In this document: in pieces, positions 1-5,501 of the stretch
How the letters are laid out: every line of letters starts with the position of its first letter
Position numbering within the stretch: the stretch's first letter is position 1
DNA from: Fibrobacteres bacterium CG2_30_45_31
GTDB taxonomy: Bacteria; Fibrobacterota; Fibrobacteria; Fibrobacterales; Fibrobacteraceae
Assembly (NCBI GenBank): GCA_001873075.1
Contig: MNYL01000039.1
Location: 1-6,390 of the forward strand
Length of the DNA: 6,390 bases
Reading direction: 5' to 3'
Translations under genes and position numbers: made by a program
Notes under the pieces: model-generated
Told to the model about the DNA's origin: nothing
Seen by the model: the letters and a program-made list of their open reading frames with translations, nothing else
Database searches by the model: none

Positions 1-536
1 AGTTCGATATAGATCGTTGGATTGGGGAGCATGGAAAACCGTGGCTCACAGGAAATCTCCCTTACAACATTTCCACCCCGATTATTGCCAATCTGATGCC
101 TTTGCTGCATAAGACGTGCGGTTTTATGGGCATGGTACAGTTGGAAGTCGCGAAACGCCTTTGTGCGGTGCCGCATACAAGTGATTATGGGAGCCTTTCG
201 GTTTGGGTGAGTGCTCATGCGGAAAGTCGTATTTTGCGAAAAATAGGGCCCGAACATTTTAATCCGAAGCCGAACGTAGATAGTGCAACCATTCTTTTGA
301 CGCCGCTGGAGAAACCTCTCGAAGCCGCGCCAGAGTTCTTTGAATTTGTGCAAAAGTGCTTTTCCCAAAAGCGAAAACGCATCACCAATTGTCTGGTGGG
401 CACCTTTGAAAAAAACGCTGTATTTGCGGCGCTGGAATCCCTGGAATTTTCCGAAAATACCCGTGCTGAAGAACTCTCTCCGCAGCAGTTCCTTAACTTG
501 TACAACGCGCTTAACCAGTCAAAAGCAACACCATAA
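1..536 (+). CDS. rsmA: 16S rRNA (adenine1518-N6/adenine1519-N6)-dimethyltransferase RsmA, C-terminal part (5' end outside window)
   Basis: RsmA (KsgA) transfers four methyl groups from S-adenosylmethionine to two adjacent adenines near the 3' end of 16S rRNA, a late step of 30S assembly in the cytoplasm. The frame is open from base 3 to the TAA at 534-536, giving 177 residues. It begins within the Rossmann methyltransferase domain: the catalytic motif IV, N-L-P-Y, lies at residues 18-21 in the context TGNLPYNIS. Next come the conserved Q-x-E-V-A-x-R-L stretch, the D-Y-G-x-L-S-V segment, the F-x-P-x-P-x-V-D-S-A segment and a C-terminal helical domain with F-x-Q-K-R-K, all typical of the family. 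Family members are about 260-290 residues, so roughly the first 90-100, including the SAM-binding glycine motif, lie left of the window. The ATG at base 96 is internal and not the true start. No sign of damage. Confidence 0.95.
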   Translation, partial: FDIDRWIGEHGKPWLTGNLPYNISTPIIANLMPLLHKTCGFMGMVQLEVAKRLCAVPHTSDYGSLSVWVSAHAESRILRKIGPEHFNPKPNVDSATILLTPLEKPLEAAPEFFEFVQKCFSQKRKRITNCLVGTFEKNAVFAALESLEFSENTRAEELSPQQFLNLYNALNQSKATP

Positions 537-580
537 AACGCTTTTTTGGAGCAATCCAGTGGCTAAAAAAACTTAAAATT

Positions 581-614
581 ACAGAGATTTAATCTCTTTG
601 ATTTAATTCTCTGT
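581..614 (+). terminator. Hairpin downstream of rsmA, possible terminator or operator-like palindrome
   Basis: ACAGAGA at 581-587 is complementary to TCTCTGT at 608-614. After one mismatch the stem continues with TTAA (589-592) pairing TTAA (603-606), leaving a loop of about 10 bases. A second, mutually exclusive perfect palindrome, AGAGATT-T-AATCTCT, occupies 583-597. No U tract follows, so it is not a classical intrinsic terminator. Its position 45 bases after the rsmA stop makes transcript-end formation or 3'-end protection the simplest reading. Confidence 0.35.
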
Positions 615-718
615 GGCTTGTTGCGGGGAAGTTTAACGTTTACGAGGCTCCTCTGTAAAGCTTGCTATGAAAAATGTAATTCAGAGAGATCCTAACATTG
701 AAAATCGATTTTAAGTAC

Positions 719-743
719 AAAAAAATCCCCAAGAATCGGGGTC
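719..743 (-). terminator. Minus-strand intrinsic-terminator-like hairpin
   Basis: Read on the minus strand, CCCCG (741-737) pairs with TGGGG (731-727) around a five-base loop, and a run of seven T follows an A (725-719). The stem is short but GC-rich, and the T run is clean. It lies about 275 bases past the GH5 stop. It therefore fits better as the end of the possible degraded gene at 787-936, or as a distant end of the GH5 transcript. Confidence 0.5.
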
Positions 744-786
744 TTCAATAAGGCTAGGAATAATTTATAATTCATTTTTAGGCCTG

Positions 787-936
787 CTAAATACCAGACT
801 TGCATTCTTGACGAACTGATTCTTCTAGGGCCTCTAGGATCACTTTTGTTTTGAGATCATCTCAAGTACTTACGGCATCTGCGCGAGGTTTCGTTGATGC
901 CCGCCTTGCTACTTGCTGGTGTATCGGTTCTGTCCG
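787..936 (-). pseudogene. Possible degraded coding remnant, unidentified
   Basis: One minus-strand frame runs from 936 to the stop at 787-789 with a single in-frame TGA at 862-864. The part after that TGA reads D-D-L-K-T-K-V-I-L-E-A-L-E-E-S, which resembles the start of IS3-type OrfA transposases (typically F-K-x-K-V-x-L-E-A-L). Upstream of the TGA the same frame is arginine- and alanine-rich and gives no recognisable motif; it ends upstream at a second TGA (937-939). The resemblance is short and was made by eye. No terminal inverted repeats, OrfB or intact start are visible. It may equally be chance reading of non-coding DNA. Confidence 0.2.
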
Positions 937-981
937 TCATTTTCGTTCTCTTTGTTGTTGATTTTAGCTTTTAAAATTCAA

Positions 982-1003
982 CTAAGAAAACGCCTTTTCT
1001 TGG
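982..1003 (-). terminator. A/T-rich hairpin just downstream of the GH5 stop
   Basis: AAGAAAA (984-990) and TTTTCTT (995-1001) are perfectly complementary around a four-base loop, 17 bases past the GH5 stop codon. On the minus strand the hairpin is followed by AGTTGAATTTT. The stem has only one G-C pair and the T run is interrupted, so it would be weak. Position is the main argument for a role in ending or stabilising the GH5 transcript. Confidence 0.35.
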
Positions 1004-1019
1004 CTCAAATTTTGATGCT

Positions 1020-2486
1020 CTATTTCACTGCGATCTTTAACGTTTTTTTACCGCTTTTAGCAAAATAAATACCCTTTTGCAGATTAGAAATATTTAGAAT
1101 GAAATTCTTACCATTTGCAGAGGCTTTCCCGACTAAATGTCCATTCAAATCAAATAAATGAATTGCCGAATTAGAAATGAGAGTGTTTTCTTCTTGATAA
1201 AATACAGGGTTCGAAAAAGTTTTATCTGTTGAAAAATTGAACACGCTTGAAGGATCTTCATCTATAAAGTTTTCTACATGTGTGATCCCATTATTTACAT
1301 AATTGCCAAGTCCATATTGCTTACGCATAGAGTTTAAAACGTTGATGTCAAAAATAGATCCCACGGGTTCTGTTTGTCGGCGAATGATAGTCATGTTATT
1401 TTCGCCTTCGTGGCCTGTATCCCAAGCGATAGGAATCAATCCATGTGCTTTTGCAGATTGAACCACGTAATTATAAAAGAGTACGCGCCCGCGCTGGTGG
1501 CTTTCCAAATCATTGTCCGTGAGTACTCCAACACGATTGTTTGCCCCATATTCACCTAATACCACAGGAATATTTTTGCTTGTGAATTTAGACTTCATCA
1601 TCTCAAATTGCTGATCAATATAAATGGAGTCACTAGAATGTTCATAGGATTGAGACCAAGCATTCCAACCCGCATTGTATTTTGGATCGGAACCAAAATT
1701 TTCGATTCCCCAATAATATTGAGGATAAACTATTTTCCCCCAATCTGTGGGCTTTGTCATCAGAGAATATAAATAAGGATAAAAATGAACTTCAACCATA
1801 ATGCGGTTATCTATAACATCTGTTGGAAGTGTGTTCATAAAAGAATTTGTGCGCTCAATACTTGTTGATGGCCCTTGTACAATCAGGGTTCGGCTTGCAT
1901 TATTGCTTCCAGTTTTACGAACAGCATCTACAAAAGTTTGGTGATAACTCAAAAGCACAGCCATTTCTGTTGCACTAAAATCATCATCAGTGGCGGGTTC
2001 GTTTGCGCTTGCAAAAAGCAAATGCTTGTCATAGTTTTTGAACCGTTCTGCAATTTGCTCCCAGTAAGCTTTTTGTTTTATATTCACCGAATTTTGCGCT
2101 GATGTGGTAATGTTTTCTTGTAGCCAGCCACCATCCCAATGAATATTCAAAATGGTATAAAGTCCAGCTCGCATACAATAATCCACTACGGTTTGTACAG
2201 AGTCCATCCAGCTTTTATTGATGATGTTATTATTTGCATGACTGTCCCAAGCGCAAGGAATGCGGATGGTGTTAAATCCAGCGGCTTTTACGGAATCAAC
2301 ATATATTTGTGTCGGAAACTTATTGCCCCATAAAGTAGGGTCGCTAGGCACTTCCATCGTATTACCGATATTAATTCCAAAACCCATTTCAGCATAAATA
2401 TCCATTGCCGATGGCAAGGTGTTAGCGGCAAAAACCATTGATGAGTTTATAAAAAAAGCAACACCCAAGAGCAAATACTTACTCAT
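1020..2486 (-). CDS. Secreted glycoside hydrolase family 5 (endoglucanase-type) with Por/T9SS-like C-terminal tail
   Basis: This is probably an endo-acting beta-glucanase that cleaves plant cell-wall backbones outside the cell by the retaining GH5 mechanism. Numbering from the ATG at 2484-2486, it has 488 residues. A signal peptide covers about residues 1-20, ending V-F-A before A-N-T. The GH5 barrel spans roughly 28-395: G-x-N-I-G-N-T near 38-43, R-I-P at 75-77, N-I-H-W at 114-117, the acid/base Glu163 in A-S-A-N-E-P, H234 in V-H-F-Y-P, the nucleophile Glu312 in G-E-Y-G, and W355 in I-A-W-D-T-G. A low-complexity linker leads to a tail (about 430-488) with L-F-D-L-N-G and L-x-x-G-I-Y, as in type IX sorting domains. 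An in-frame ATG 26 codons upstream (2564) was rejected: it lacks a ribosome site and would bury the signal peptide, whereas GGGAAG precedes this ATG by six bases. GC is low, about 35% in sampled rows. Cellulase, xyloglucanase or mannanase specificity and GH5 subfamily cannot be settled by eye. Confidence 0.9.
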   Translation of the reverse strand: MSKYLLLGVAFFINSSMVFAANTLPSAMDIYAEMGFGINIGNTMEVPSDPTLWGNKFPTQIYVDSVKAAGFNTIRIPCAWDSHANNNIINKSWMDSVQTVVDYCMRAGLYTILNIHWDGGWLQENITTSAQNSVNIKQKAYWEQIAERFKNYDKHLLFASANEPATDDDFSATEMAVLLSYHQTFVDAVRKTGSNNASRTLIVQGPSTSIERTNSFMNTLPTDVIDNRIMVEVHFYPYLYSLMTKPTDWGKIVYPQYYWGIENFGSDPKYNAGWNAWSQSYEHSSDSIYIDQQFEMMKSKFTSKNIPVVLGEYGANNRVGVLTDNDLESHQRGRVLFYNYVVQSAKAHGLIPIAWDTGHEGENNMTIIRRQTEPVGSIFDINVLNSMRKQYGLGNYVNNGITHVENFIDEDPSSVFNFSTDKTFSNPVFYQEENTLISNSAIHLFDLNGHLVGKASANGKNFILNISNLQKGIYFAKSGKKTLKIAVK

Positions 2487-2580
2487 AAAAGACTTCCCGA
2501 AAAAAAATAAGCAAAACCAAAAAGCCTGAAAAAGTATAAATAAAATGAATGACGTTTGTATCATTAAGTTTTCAAAGATA

Positions 2581-2595
2581 TGGATAAGTTATCCA
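2581..2595. promoter_or_regulatory. 15-base palindrome, candidate operator upstream of the GH5 gene
   Basis: TGGATAA-G-TTATCCA is a perfect inverted repeat of seven-base arms around one base. It lies about 95 bases before the preferred GH5 start and directly next to TATCTTTG (minus strand, 2580-2573), which resembles a Bacteroidota-type -7 promoter element. A dimeric regulator bound here would overlap the likely polymerase footprint. The regulator is unknown and the promoter assignment is inference. Confidence 0.35.
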
Positions 2596-2853
2596 AAAGG
2601 GTGGCGTGCAGGAAGAAAAAGTCAGTAAAAAGACCACCCAGTAAAATAATGAAATAGCCGAAAAAAAAATAACGTTTGGCAGACATAAAACATCACGAAC
2701 TGATGACACAAATAGACCACAATCACATCTTAGACAGGGATTTTAGTAGTTCCTTTTTTGTATGGACAAATCGTCAATAAAAAAGCATCTCCCTAAGAAC
2801 CACTGAATTAAATAAATATGGACATTTAAAGCGACTTTGGAAAAGGAATTTTT

Positions 2854-2946
2854 ATGGTCAAGAATTTGGCGATGAATGCAACAATAAAGGGATCTGGGCG
2901 ACTAAATTCAAGAACTGGGAAAATTGAAAATCTGGATACAAATTAG
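2854..2946 (+). CDS. Doubtful 30-residue open frame in the divergent region
   Basis: An ATG preceded at five bases by AAGGAA opens a 30-codon frame ending TAG at 2944-2946. The product is polar (it starts MVKNLAMNATIKGSG), with no membrane segment, signal peptide or known motif. The ribosome site is the only positive sign. It could be a leader peptide for the propeller gene, 80 bases downstream, or chance. A different frame over the same bases (2781-2927) gives an equally protein-like stretch rich in aromatic residues, which weakens the case for either. Confidence 0.2.
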   Translation: MVKNLAMNATIKGSGRLNSRTGKIENLDTN

Positions 2947-3026
2947 TTCTAGGATAAAACATAAAACACAGGCGTAAAAAGAGCTTTCATCGTTAAATGA
3001 GTGCTACGGATAAAGAGGGCAATAGT

Positions 3027-4637
3027 ATGGAAAAGGGATTCAAAAATGTGTTTGTGGCAGCGGGTATATGGGCTGCATTATTGGTCACGGTCTTAATGCC
3101 AAGTTCGGCAGGAGCCTATGGCCCACTCACCATGTACACACCGCCGTCATCGGCTCCGTTTCCGGGCGTTTTGTATGCAAGAGCCATCCAGACAAGCAAT
3201 GGCAAGATGTATGCAACTTTTGAGCAGTATACAAAAGAAGTATCTTCATTCCCAATCTTTGAAAGCTTAGACAGCGGTCTAAGCTGGAGTGACATAGGTG
3301 ACGTCAAGGACACACACAAGAATTGGGGAATGAGGTGGGAACCCCATCTCTACCAACTGCCCCAGAAAATAGGCGACATGCCTGCAGGGACACTCCTTGC
3401 TGCCGGCCTTGTTCTTCCCTATGTCATTGAAGACTCCTGCGAAATCGATCTGTACATGAGCACCGACGAGGGTCGGAATTGGACCTATGTCAGCACAGTT
3501 GCCGTTGGAACGAAACCGGATCCCGGCAGCGATCCGGTATGGGAGCCATTTTTAATGGTAGCTGATAACAAACTTTACTGTTTCTATTCCGACGAACGGG
3601 ATCCGGATACGAAATACAGTCAGAAATTGGTGCACCAGTCAACAACAGACGGCGTTCATTGGAGCAATGTAGTTGATGACGTTGCCATTAGTGGCGAAAG
3701 GCCAGGCATGGTCGTGGTCACTCAAATGCCGAATGGCAACTACCTGATGATTTATGAAATCATAGCAAACACTAATGGCGGTGTGTACTACAAAATTTCT
3801 TCGAACATCGAAAGCTGGAATACATCCAATAAGGGAACCTATCTTGACGGTGGCACCAGTCCCTATGCCGTCACCATGGGCGGAACCGTCATTTTAAGCA
3901 GCGCTGGAAACAATAATCTCTATACAAACGACAATAATGGCGAAGGCAGTTGGAAACAGATCAGCAGTCCTGTCGGGGCGGCCTACTCGCGATGTCTGGT
4001 CCCGCTGAATAACGGGCGTTTGTTTGTGATTAACGCAGGCTGGAACAATAAAAAGGCTTTGAACAGTGGTGTGATTTACGGTGATCTGGCCTTTGGTTGT
4101 ACACCCACTGCTATAGTTCCCTATATGCAAGTAAACGGAGGGGAATGGCAGAATACTTCGGCTGATACGGTCGATCAGGGTGCAACCATTATCATCGGGC
4201 CTCATCCAGTAGAAGCAACAGGCTGGAGCTGGAGTGGCCCGGATGGGTTCAGTGCATCCACACGTGAAATCACCCTATCCAATGTTTCTGCTGCACAGGC
4301 TGGTACTTACACGGCGATCTATACGAATTCCTCAGGATGTAAGAGTACACAGAAATTTATTTTGACAGTGAATACTGCTACCAGAATTCTGACCATTCAT
4401 GCCAAGGGCAGCCGTGAAAGTGTACAGGTGCAACTGCTTACCAATAATGATTTGAATTTACAACTTTTTGATAAAAACGTTGAAGTCAGAATTTTAAATC
4501 TCGAAGGAAAATCTGTCTACAAAAAACAGACTTCCGCAAACGAGTTGGTCATTCCGGGCTTAAAAGCGGGGGTGTATATCATTGATATCATGCAGAATAA
4601 AGTTCTACTGGAAAGAAAATCATTTGTGGTCGAATGA
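3027..4637 (+). CDS. Secreted sialidase-fold beta-propeller glycosidase (GH93 exo-arabinanase-like) with Ig-like module and Por/T9SS-like tail
   Basis: Likely an extracellular exo-acting glycosidase; the closest family recognised is GH93, which releases arabinobiose from alpha-1,5-L-arabinan. From the ATG at 3027 it has 536 residues. A signal peptide covers 1-30, ending S-A-G-A before Y-G-P. The propeller spans about 35-357 and contains Asp-box repeats S-x-D-x-G-x-x-W at 80-87 and 145-152 and a variant at 205-212. Candidate catalytic glutamates are Glu173 in V-W-E-P-F-L and Glu244 in I-Y-E, about 71 apart, close to the spacing I recall for the fungal GH93 enzyme Arb93A. An Ig-like module follows (about 360-449: P-Y-M-Q-V-N-G-G near its start, then W-S-W-S-G-P-D-G-F and G-T-Y-T), and then a sorting-type tail (about 453-536: L-N-L-E-G-K-S-V, L-K-A-G-V-Y). 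The upstream in-frame ATG at 2997 was rejected because AGAGG sits well before 3027 and the signal peptide starts there. Automatic annotation would probably say sialidase; typical sialidase features beyond Asp boxes, such as the arginine triad, were not confirmed. Confidence 0.8.
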   Translation: MEKGFKNVFVAAGIWAALLVTVLMPSSAGAYGPLTMYTPPSSAPFPGVLYARAIQTSNGKMYATFEQYTKEVSSFPIFESLDSGLSWSDIGDVKDTHKNWGMRWEPHLYQLPQKIGDMPAGTLLAAGLVLPYVIEDSCEIDLYMSTDEGRNWTYVSTVAVGTKPDPGSDPVWEPFLMVADNKLYCFYSDERDPDTKYSQKLVHQSTTDGVHWSNVVDDVAISGERPGMVVVTQMPNGNYLMIYEIIANTNGGVYYKISSNIESWNTSNKGTYLDGGTSPYAVTMGGTVILSSAGNNNLYTNDNNGEGSWKQISSPVGAAYSRCLVPLNNGRLFVINAGWNNKKALNSGVIYGDLAFGCTPTAIVPYMQVNGGEWQNTSADTVDQGATIIIGPHPVEATGWSWSGPDGFSASTREITLSNVSAAQAGTYTAIYTNSSGCKSTQKFILTVNTATRILTIHAKGSRESVQVQLLTNNDLNLQLFDKNVEVRILNLEGKSVYKKQTSANELVIPGLKAGVYIIDIMQNKVLLERKSFVVE

Positions 4638-4661
4638 TTTATTTCCCGAAGGAGCCATTCG
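4631..4661. terminator. Shared hairpin between two convergent genes
   Basis: CGAATG (4631-4636) pairs with CATTCG (4656-4661), and an inner TCC-CGAA-GGA hairpin lies at 4644-4653. The structure overlaps the stop codon of the propeller gene and reaches to within two bases of the SIMPL stop, so it could end transcription from both sides in the 25-base gap. Only a short TTT follows on the plus strand and no T run on the minus strand, so efficiency is doubtful. Confidence 0.4.
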
Positions 4662-4662
4662 T

Positions 4663-5406
4663 TTACTCTAAGTTAAACACAATAAAAACAGTGGAACCGA
4701 GAGTTATTTTTTGTTGAAGCGGGGCGGCACTTTGTTCTGCATCCATATACCCTCCGGCCCCAAGCATTTTAGCACTTCTGAAACTGACTGGGGCAAAGTT
4801 CTCGATAATAGGCTCATCTGAAATCATTTGCACATCCCCTAAATCTTCTCCACTCGCTTTGGCAAGGAGTTCCGCTTTTTTCTTTGCTTTTTGAGTCGCG
4901 GTTTTGAGAATTTGATTTTCCTTTTCATCCTGATTGCGAACTATAGGTTGCATACTCAAAATTTCCACATCGGCGATAGTCGAAAGCCCTTCAGAAAAAC
5001 GAGACGCTTTCGAAGGATCAGGAAGCGTTACTTTTATGTTTTGAGACAATTCAAAACCATTGAAACTTCTTTTGCCCTTGAACCAAGACCAACTTTTATC
5101 CAAGGAAAAATCGCTGATGACAAGGCTGTCTTTAGGAATATTGAGACTTTCGGCAAATTCCGTAAGTCCCTCAACGCTTGCCTTAAGTTTGGTTACAAGC
5201 TGATTGCGATCAGGGCCAGTGAGGTTCACACGCAAGAGAACAATGATTTCATCCGGAGAAAAAGTTTCGGTGTGCGAGGCAGAGACTTTAACGGAGGAAC
5301 CAGTTCCGGTTTCCACGGAAGGAGTATAAGTATTCCTTCCCCAGATGATATAAACTATTGCAATGAGCGTAATGCAGGCCGCAATAAAAGCGATAAGCCA
5401 TTTCAT
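4663..5406 (-). CDS. Membrane-anchored SIMPL (DUF541) domain protein
   Basis: The product has 247 residues. A single N-terminal hydrophobic segment (residues 3-22, preceded by Lys2) works as a signal anchor or uncleaved signal peptide. The rest is a SIMPL/DUF541 domain (about 36-246) that would face the periplasm. Family hallmarks seen are the start V-x-V-S-A-S-H-T-E-x-F-x-P-D, the middle stretch with G-F-E-L-S-Q-N-I-K-V, and the lysine/alanine-rich helix around A-T-Q-K-A-K-K-K-A-E-L-L-A-K-A-S-G-E, followed by L-G-D-V. Members such as E. coli YggE and Brucella BP26 form periplasmic oligomers; YggE has been linked to oxidative-stress protection, but the molecular role is unsettled. The start is firm: AAGGAG lies six bases before the ATG. 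It follows yidC on the same strand after 95 bases that contain a terminator, so it may be partly independent. No promoter could be picked out. Confidence 0.88.
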   Translation of the reverse strand: MKWLIAFIAACITLIAIVYIIWGRNTYTPSVETGTGSSVKVSASHTETFSPDEIIVLLRVNLTGPDRNQLVTKLKASVEGLTEFAESLNIPKDSLVISDFSLDKSWSWFKGKRSFNGFELSQNIKVTLPDPSKASRFSEGLSTIADVEILSMQPIVRNQDEKENQILKTATQKAKKKAELLAKASGEDLGDVQMISDEPIIENFAPVSFRSAKMLGAGGYMDAEQSAAPLQQKITLGSTVFIVFNLE

Positions 5407-5412
5407 AAACTT

Positions 5413-5418
5413 CTCCTT
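5413..5418 (-). promoter_or_regulatory. Strong ribosome binding site of the SIMPL gene
   Basis: AAGGAG on the minus strand lies six bases before the ATG. It is the clearest Shine-Dalgarno site in the window and fixes this start. It also argues mildly against a typical Bacteroidota genome, where such sites are usually absent. Confidence 0.8.
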
Positions 5419-5450
5419 GGAAAATGATTTCCGTTTCCCAAGAAAGGTAC

Positions 5451-5484
5451 AAAAAAAGGCCAGACATCAGTTGCCTAGCCTTTT
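5451..5484 (-). terminator. Intrinsic terminator of yidC
   Basis: Read on the minus strand from 5484, AAAAGGCTAGGCA pairs along 13 positions (two G-U wobbles) with the complementary arm ending GGCCTTTT around a small loop. The T run reaches seven bases (5457-5451). It starts 18 bases past the yidC stop. This is the best terminator in the window and separates yidC from the SIMPL gene, although some read-through is possible. Confidence 0.8.
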
Positions 5485-5501
5485 CGAAAACTTAAAAAGG
5501 A

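Larger units (their letters stand above)
537..1019. other. Gap without a convincing gene between rsmA and the GH5 gene
   Basis: This stretch of about 480 bases separates two genes whose stop codons face each other. It holds a hairpin 45 bases after rsmA, a 12-base palindrome (AAAATCGATTTT, 701-712), a minus-strand terminator-like hairpin near 719-743, a possible degraded coding remnant on the minus strand (787-936), a short minus-strand open frame of 27 codons at 857-940, and an A/T hairpin at 982-1003 just past the GH5 stop. The 27-codon frame has only a weak AAAGAG-like ribosome site and no recognisable product, so it is not listed as a gene. A gap this long between convergent genes is more than termination needs, which is why decay of a former gene is suspected. 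Confidence 0.6.
2487..3026. other. Divergent intergenic region between the two glycosidase genes
   Basis: About 540 A/T-rich bases separate the two preferred start codons, enough for two promoters and regulator sites. Visible elements are a 15-base palindrome (2581-2595), an inverted pair GGGTGG (2599-2604) / CCACCC (2634-2639), a direct repeat of CAGTAAAA (2623-2630 and 2639-2646), and a GGATAA half-site (2952-2957) matching half of the palindrome. On the minus strand TATCTTTG (2580-2573) fits the Bacteroidota -7 consensus TAnnTTTG, but no -33 TTTG sits at the usual spacing. Two short open stretches on the plus strand (2781-2927 and 2854-2946) overlap in different frames, and neither is recognised. 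No sigma-70-like pair stands out for the plus-strand gene. Confidence 0.6.

Noticed and set aside
215..505. 96-codon minus-strand frame inside rsmA
   Set aside because: Lies fully antisense to conserved RsmA sequence; no ribosome site or recognisable protein.
701..712. AAAATCGATTTT palindrome as an operator
   Set aside because: A 12-base A/T-rich palindrome with no promoter or gene start nearby; likely by chance.
2599..2646. GGGTGG/CCACCC inverted pair and CAGTAAAA direct repeat as a riboswitch or attachment site
   Set aside because: Arms are only six bases with a loop of about 29, and the direct repeat is a single eight-base pair in A/T-rich DNA. No riboswitch core or integrase gene is visible.
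3894..4205. 103-codon minus-strand frame inside the propeller gene
   Set aside because: Antisense shadow of the conserved last blade and the start of the Ig-like module.
4891..5427. 178-codon plus-strand open frame opposite the SIMPL gene
   Set aside because: It is the antisense shadow of a well-supported SIMPL coding sequence with its own strong ribosome site. The predicted product is arginine- and phenylalanine-rich with no motif.
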